Shown piece after piece: positions 59,799 to 64,000 of a stretch of 64,000 nt of DNA (position 1 is the first letter of the stretch; each line of letters starts with the position of its first letter). The stretch is from Parasalinivibrio latis (GTDB lineage Bacteria > Pseudomonadota > Gammaproteobacteria > Enterobacterales > Vibrionaceae), in contig NZ_CP098812.1 in the NCBI RefSeq assembly GCF_036825535.1, positions 3,410,001 to 3,474,000 on the forward strand, given 5' to 3'. The notes beneath the pieces were generated by a model. It was not told where the DNA came from. It ran no database searches and worked only from the letters and a program-made list of their open reading frames with translations. The position numbers and the translations under genes were made by a program.

Positions 59799-61100
59799 AT
59801 GATTGGTATAGAGCTTTTTATTGTCCTCGCGTTTATTTTTGTCGGCGCCCGAATAGGCGGTATCGGTATTGGCTTTGCCGGCGGTGCCGGTGTGCTGGTA
59901 CTCTCTCTGGGACTGGGAATCCCAGCTGGACATATTCCGGTTGATGTAATTCTCATCATTATGTCAGTTATCACGGCCATCGCAGCCATGCAGGTTGCCG
60001 GCGGGATGGACTGGCTGGTAGACCTCGCAGAACAGTTCCTCCGCAAGAACCCGAAACGCATCACCTTCTACGCCCCTATCGTTACCTATTTCATGACACT
60101 GTTGGCTGGCACCGGCCACACCGCTTTCTCAACACTTCCTGTTATTGCTGAAGTTGCCAAAGAACAAGGTGTCCGTCCGTCCCGCCCGCTGTCTATTGCG
60201 GTAGTTGCTTCACAGATTGCCATCACAGCCTCACCAATTTCTGCTGCCGTCGTCTTTTTCTCAGGCATCCTTGAGCCAATGGGTGTTGATTACCTGATGC
60301 TGCTGGCTATCTGTATTCCAACAACCTTTGCTGCCTGTATGATTGGCGCCTTCGTGGCGAACTTCCTCGGCTGCGAACTGAAAGATGACCCGGTTTACCA
60401 GGAGCGTCTGGCAAAAGGCCTAATCAAGCTACAGGGTGGCACAAAGCGTGAAATCCTGCCGACTGCCAAGATGTCGGTTTATATCTTCGTTTTCGCCATT
60501 ATCGCCGTTGTGGCTTACGCCACTATGATCAGCGACACCGTCGGCCTTATCCAAAACCCTGCACTGGGTCGTAACCACGCCATCATGGTATTCATGCTGA
60601 CCGCTGCAACCCTGATCGTGACCACTACCAAGATTGATGCGTCCAAGATTGCCAACGCAGCAACTTTCAAGTCCGGTATGAGTGCCTGTGTGTGCGTACT
60701 GGGTGTGGCTTGGCTGGGTGATACCTTTGTTTCTGCCCACATTGACGGCATTAAAGAGCTGGCCTCTGAAATCCTGAAAAACTATCCGTGGATGCTGGCG
60801 GTTACCCTGTTCTTCGCCTCTATGTTGCTTTACTCACAGGGTGCAACGACCACTGCCCTGATGCCTGCAGCACTGGCAATCGGCGTGGCGCCACTGACAG
60901 CTGTCGCATCCTTTGCCGCAGTCAGTGCGCTGTTTGTACTGCCAACATACCCAACCCTGCTCGCAGCGGTGGAAATGGATGACACAGGCTCAACCCGTAT
61001 CGGTAACCTGGTGTTCAACCACCCGTTCTTTATTCCGGGTGTTGTGACTATTGCATCTTCCGTTGCCCTTGGTTTTGCTTTTGGTGGCCTGTTTATCTAA
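59799..61100 (+). CDS. dcuA: Anaerobic C4-dicarboxylate transporter DcuA
   Basis: This 433-residue transporter is the same length as E. coli DcuA. It has FVGARIGGIGIGFAGG, AAMQVAGGMDWLVDLAEQF, LLAGTGHTAFSTLPVIAEVAKEQGVRP and SQIAITASPISAAVVFFSG. The VLGVAWLGDTFV and ALFVLPTYPTLLAAVEMDD blocks near the C-terminus also match DcuA. Pairing with aspA is the E. coli arrangement and suggests aspartate uptake with succinate efflux. Confidence 0.92.
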   Translation: MIGIELFIVLAFIFVGARIGGIGIGFAGGAGVLVLSLGLGIPAGHIPVDVILIIMSVITAIAAMQVAGGMDWLVDLAEQFLRKNPKRITFYAPIVTYFMTLLAGTGHTAFSTLPVIAEVAKEQGVRPSRPLSIAVVASQIAITASPISAAVVFFSGILEPMGVDYLMLLAICIPTTFAACMIGAFVANFLGCELKDDPVYQERLAKGLIKLQGGTKREILPTAKMSVYIFVFAIIAVVAYATMISDTVGLIQNPALGRNHAIMVFMLTAATLIVTTTKIDASKIANAATFKSGMSACVCVLGVAWLGDTFVSAHIDGIKELASEILKNYPWMLAVTLFFASMLLYSQGATTTALMPAALAIGVAPLTAVASFAAVSALFVLPTYPTLLAAVEMDDTGSTRIGNLVFNHPFFIPGVVTIASSVALGFAFGGLFI

Positions 61101-61130
61101 ACCTGCCAACTGAGCACAAACTCTCCTCAA

Positions 61131-61157
61131 AAGCCGGTTTCAAACCGGCTTTTTTGC
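61131..61157 (+). terminator. Terminator of the second aspA-dcuA cassette
   Basis: AAGCCGGTT pairs with AACCGGCTT, followed by a T-run. Confidence 0.85.
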
Positions 61158-61234
61158 ACCCGGCTGAAACTCCTTTCCAGATTTTCCGGTCAGAGTGATA
61201 TAGTTGCCCCTAATCCTTTGGTTATTTTTTCAAC

Positions 61235-63049
61235 ATGACACCGAGAGCAATGATTTCATCAGGAACCCGTTTTCTATCCCTGTTGATGCTTGTGTTGAGC
61301 CTTGGCTTTATTGCCCCGGCCCAAGCCGCTTTTAACTTCGGCGCACAGGCAGAGGATCCGCAGTTTGTCCCGGTAGACGAAGCCTTTCCTTTTAATTTTT
61401 CCCAACAGGGCAATACTGTCCGTCTCGATTGGCAGGTAAAACCCGACTATTACCTCTATGAGCAGCGCATTAAGGTAGAAACCAAGAATGGCGCTGAAAT
61501 TGGCCCGCTGGAGATGCGCCGCGGCGAGCCACATAATGATGAGTTTTTCGGTGAGGTGAATATCTATACCACTCCACTGGAAATCACCGTGCCGCTCATT
61601 AAAGCAAGCGATACCAGTGAACTGATTGTCCACTACCAGGGCTGCGCCAAAGCCGGGTTCTGTTACCCACCGGAAATCCGAACCATTCCGTTGATGGCCG
61701 TAAGTGCAGCCACCAATACACCTGACAGTTCCCAGCTCAGCGCACCTGCTGAAGAAACCAAGCAACCGGTAATCCAGAATGACGGTTCAGCAGATGCACA
61801 GCTGGCCCAGTCACTGGCCGACAACTGGTGGCAACCGCTTCTGTTTCTGGCACTGGGCATTGGCCTTGCGTTCACACCCTGTGTACTACCTATGTACCCT
61901 ATCCTGACCGGCATCGTACTTGGTGGCGGGAAGCTTTCCCAAGGTAAAGCCTTCCGGCTGGCGTTTATCTATGTGCAAGGCATGGCGCTGACCTATACCT
62001 TACTCGGACTGGTAGTGGCTTCTGCCGGGCTCCAGTTCCAGGCAGCCCTTCAGCATCCTTATGTACTGGTTGGCTTAAGCATCATGTTTGTTGCGCTGGC
62101 ACTGTCTATGTTTGGCCTTTATTCCCTGCAATTACCGTCCGGAGTCCAGACTTGGTTGAACAACCTCAGTAACCAACAAAAAGGTGGCAGTACAGCAGGG
62201 GTATTCACAATGGGTGCCATATCCGGTCTGATTTGCTCACCGTGTACAACTGCTCCGCTTTCCGGCGCGCTCTTGTATGTTGCCCAGACCGGAGACCTGT
62301 TGTTTGGCGGGATCACCCTGTACGCACTGGCGATCGGCATGGGTATCCCCCTGATACTGGCGGCGATGTTTGGCAACAAATTGCTGCCGAAAGCCGGGAA
62401 CTGGATGAATTACGTAAAGGTGTTCTTCGGTTTTGTACTGCTGGCAGTGCCTCTGTTCCTGCTGGAGCGCATCATCCCTGAACATCTTGCCAACTATGGC
62501 TGGGCGCTGCTTGGCCTTGCGTTTGCAGCATGGCTCTACCATACGAAGACCAAAATGCCGGCAGAGTGGCAATCCAGCCTGGTCGGTATCGTAGCTATCC
62601 TTGGTATTTCAGCATCCGGTATTTCGCTCTACCAAAATTACACTGGCCTCCCTCAGGCCAGTGAAGCCAAGAGTGAACATGTCGTATTCACCAAAGTTGA
62701 AACAGTCAGCGAATTAAACAAGCAGCTTGAAACCGCAAAGGCAGCCGGAAAACCGGTTATGCTCGACTTCTACGCTGACTGGTGTGTCTCCTGTAAGGAG
62801 TTTGACAAGTACACCTTCAACAACCCTGACGTGAAACCGCTGCTGGAAAACATTGTCCTGCTTCAGGCGGATGTCACCAAAAGTGAGCCGGATGACATTG
62901 CCCTGCTCCAGCAACTTGATGTGCTCGGCCTGCCAACCATCGACTTTTGGGATGCAAAAGGAAATCCACTTCCTCAGGCACGGCTGACCGGCTTTATGAA
63001 AGCGGAACCCTTTATCAAGCATCTGAAAAGCCATTACATTGTCCAGTAA
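61235..63049 (+). CDS. dsbD: Thiol:disulfide interchange protein DsbD
   Basis: This 604-residue inner-membrane protein carries reducing power from cytoplasmic thioredoxin to the periplasm. A signal peptide ends at PAQA. The N-terminal immunoglobulin-like domain has QGCAKAGFCYPP. The membrane domain (about 190-430) has paired Cys in FTPCVLPMYPIL and LICSPCTTAPLSG. The C-terminal thioredoxin domain has DWCVSCKEF. All six redox Cys are present. The ATG at 61250 (MISSGTRFL), with GAGAG upstream, is an equally good start. cutA, often next to dsbD, is absent here. Confidence 0.94.
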   Translation: MTPRAMISSGTRFLSLLMLVLSLGFIAPAQAAFNFGAQAEDPQFVPVDEAFPFNFSQQGNTVRLDWQVKPDYYLYEQRIKVETKNGAEIGPLEMRRGEPHNDEFFGEVNIYTTPLEITVPLIKASDTSELIVHYQGCAKAGFCYPPEIRTIPLMAVSAATNTPDSSQLSAPAEETKQPVIQNDGSADAQLAQSLADNWWQPLLFLALGIGLAFTPCVLPMYPILTGIVLGGGKLSQGKAFRLAFIYVQGMALTYTLLGLVVASAGLQFQAALQHPYVLVGLSIMFVALALSMFGLYSLQLPSGVQTWLNNLSNQQKGGSTAGVFTMGAISGLICSPCTTAPLSGALLYVAQTGDLLFGGITLYALAIGMGIPLILAAMFGNKLLPKAGNWMNYVKVFFGFVLLAVPLFLLERIIPEHLANYGWALLGLAFAAWLYHTKTKMPAEWQSSLVGIVAILGISASGISLYQNYTGLPQASEAKSEHVVFTKVETVSELNKQLETAKAAGKPVMLDFYADWCVSCKEFDKYTFNNPDVKPLLENIVLLQADVTKSEPDDIALLQQLDVLGLPTIDFWDAKGNPLPQARLTGFMKAEPFIKHLKSHYIVQ

Positions 63050-63053
63050 TCTG

Positions 63054-63079
63054 ATACCCGCCACCCGGCGGGTATTTTA
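63054..63079 (+). terminator. Terminator of dsbD
   Basis: ATACCCGCC pairs with GGCGGGTAT over a 4-nt loop, then TTTTAC. It starts next to the stop codon. Confidence 0.78.
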
Positions 63080-63181
63080 CTTCAGGCCAATGATCCAGCT
63101 CTTAAATCCCCACATATGCCATTGATTTCATCCAAGCTGAGGTGTTAGCTTTTTCTTAACATATCAAGGATGACCCGGACC

Positions 63182-63811
63182 ATGGACGCCAACTATACAA
63201 TCGTCATTGCTGACGACCATCCGCTGTTCCGAAATGCGCTGTTTCAATCGGTGCATATGGCTATCAGTGGTGCAAACCTGCTTGAAGCAGACAGCCTGGA
63301 CAGCTTGATAACCCTGTTGGACAAAGACCCTGACGTGGACTTGCTCCTCCTCGATTTGAAGATGCCGGGAGCCAATGGTATTTCTGGATTGGTACAACTG
63401 CGCGCCCAGTTCCCAGACCTTCCCATTGTCGTCATCTCTGCAACCGAAGATGCCCCTATCATCCGCCAGGTAAAATCCCACGGAGCCTTTGGTTTTATCC
63501 CCAAATCATCGGATATGCGTTCACTGATACAGTCTCTAAACCACGTTTTGGATGGGGAGATGTGCTTCCCGGAAGGGATTGATGACGGAGGCAGTGATGA
63601 TGACCTGTCAGCCAAGATTGCGACCCTCACACCGCAACAACACAAGGTGCTGAGCATGCTGTCGGATGGGCTGCTCAACAAACAGATCGCTTACGAGCTC
63701 GATGTTTCCGAAGCAACCATCAAGGCACACATGACAGCCATCTTTCGCAAACTGGGGGTCAAAAACCGAACCCAGGCGGTCATCCTGCTCCAACAGGTAG
63801 ATCTCAGCTGA
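63182..63811 (+). CDS. LuxR/NarL-type response regulator
   Basis: This is a 209-residue two-domain regulator if started at MDANYTIVIADDHPL, with AAGGA 11 bp upstream; an ATG four codons earlier is possible. The receiver has the acidic pair ADD, phospho-acceptor Asp in LLLLDLKMPG and Lys in FIPKSSD. The LuxR helix-turn-helix (LTPQQHKVLSMLSDGLLNKQ to KAHMTAIFRKLG) fills about 145-205. No kinase gene is in the window. Position after dsbD and the sequence resemble CrbR/ErdR, regulators of acetyl-CoA synthetase. That link is from memory and the gene beyond the window edge was not seen. The last 190 bp hold no gene. Confidence 0.82.
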   Translation: MDANYTIVIADDHPLFRNALFQSVHMAISGANLLEADSLDSLITLLDKDPDVDLLLLDLKMPGANGISGLVQLRAQFPDLPIVVISATEDAPIIRQVKSHGAFGFIPKSSDMRSLIQSLNHVLDGEMCFPEGIDDGGSDDDLSAKIATLTPQQHKVLSMLSDGLLNKQIAYELDVSEATIKAHMTAIFRKLGVKNRTQAVILLQQVDLS

Positions 63812-64000
63812 ATTCCACACATCCGGGTGCATGCATCCGGATGATTATTTTTCTGTTTTACCTATTCTTTTCAATTGCCTCCCTGCCATGCATTAGACTT
63901 TAGGCGAATGTAACATCTCGTTAACACCATAAAAGTGTGTCCATTCTCACGACAACCCCAGTAAACACCCGATCTTTCGCCAATTTCGGTCGACTAAAGT

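Overview
The window looks like a chromosomal segment of a marine gammaproteobacterium of the Vibrionaceae or a close relative. Three things point there: the Zrg zinc-uptake genes next to a cys operon, the groESL to fxsA-aspA-dcu-dsbD-LuxR gene order, and rRNA operons whose spacers carry Glu, Lys and Val tRNAs. I cannot fix the genus by eye. No prophage, insertion sequence, integron or CRISPR array is visible; almost all genes are core genes.

Layout. 0.1-4.6 kb: ytfJ, then a zinc-uptake operon (small CxxC protein, His-rich ZrgA, ABC ATPase, permease, DUF3299 protein) behind a Zur-like operator; the candidate regulator Zur lies at 24.5 kb. A 29-codon membrane peptide at 4.5 kb faces a TIGR03899-type gene across an inverted repeat. 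5.7-11.8 kb: leftward sulfate-activation operon cysG-cysD-cysN-SLC13 permease-cysC. 12-17 kb: cpdB, elaA, ytfB/oapA, fklB and an orphan glycosyltransferase-like gene. 17.3-21.5 kb: leftward cysJ-cysI-cysH, which completes sulfate-to-sulfide reduction; CysG supplies siroheme for CysI. 21.6-34 kb: a small unknown gene, an outer-membrane barrel gene, pspG with a sigma-54 promoter, dusA, zur, a CheX-like gene, pgi, yjbQ, metH, a Na+/H+ antiporter and metA. Both metH and metA have MetJ boxes, so sulfide made by the cys genes can feed methionine synthesis.

34.2-48.2 kb: two leftward rRNA operons flank nupC and a flavodoxin-fold oxidoreductase. The left operon reads 16S-Glu-Lys-Val-23S-5S-Thr-5S; the right one reads 16S-Glu-23S-5S. 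Their rRNA genes are nearly identical, but the distal 5S of the left operon, one 23S hairpin and one 16S-leader hairpin have changed in ways that keep base pairing. A 13-copy heptamer repeat lies between the right operon and the oxidoreductase.

48.3-64 kb: groEL/groES with a sigma-32 promoter, a MATE exporter, acetoacetyl-CoA synthetase, fxsA, then two aspA-dcu cassettes in tandem, dsbD and a LuxR-type response regulator. The two aspA genes share an 887-bp stretch with no visible difference, while their partner dcu genes are clearly diverged. That indicates gene conversion, and both aspA leaders keep one 28-nt block. The cassettes should support aspartate-to-fumarate conversion and fumarate/succinate exchange during anaerobic growth.

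I found no convincing undescribed multi-gene system. The best leads are the aspA leader block and conversion tract, the covarying 5S gene, and the 29-residue peptide with its inverted repeat.
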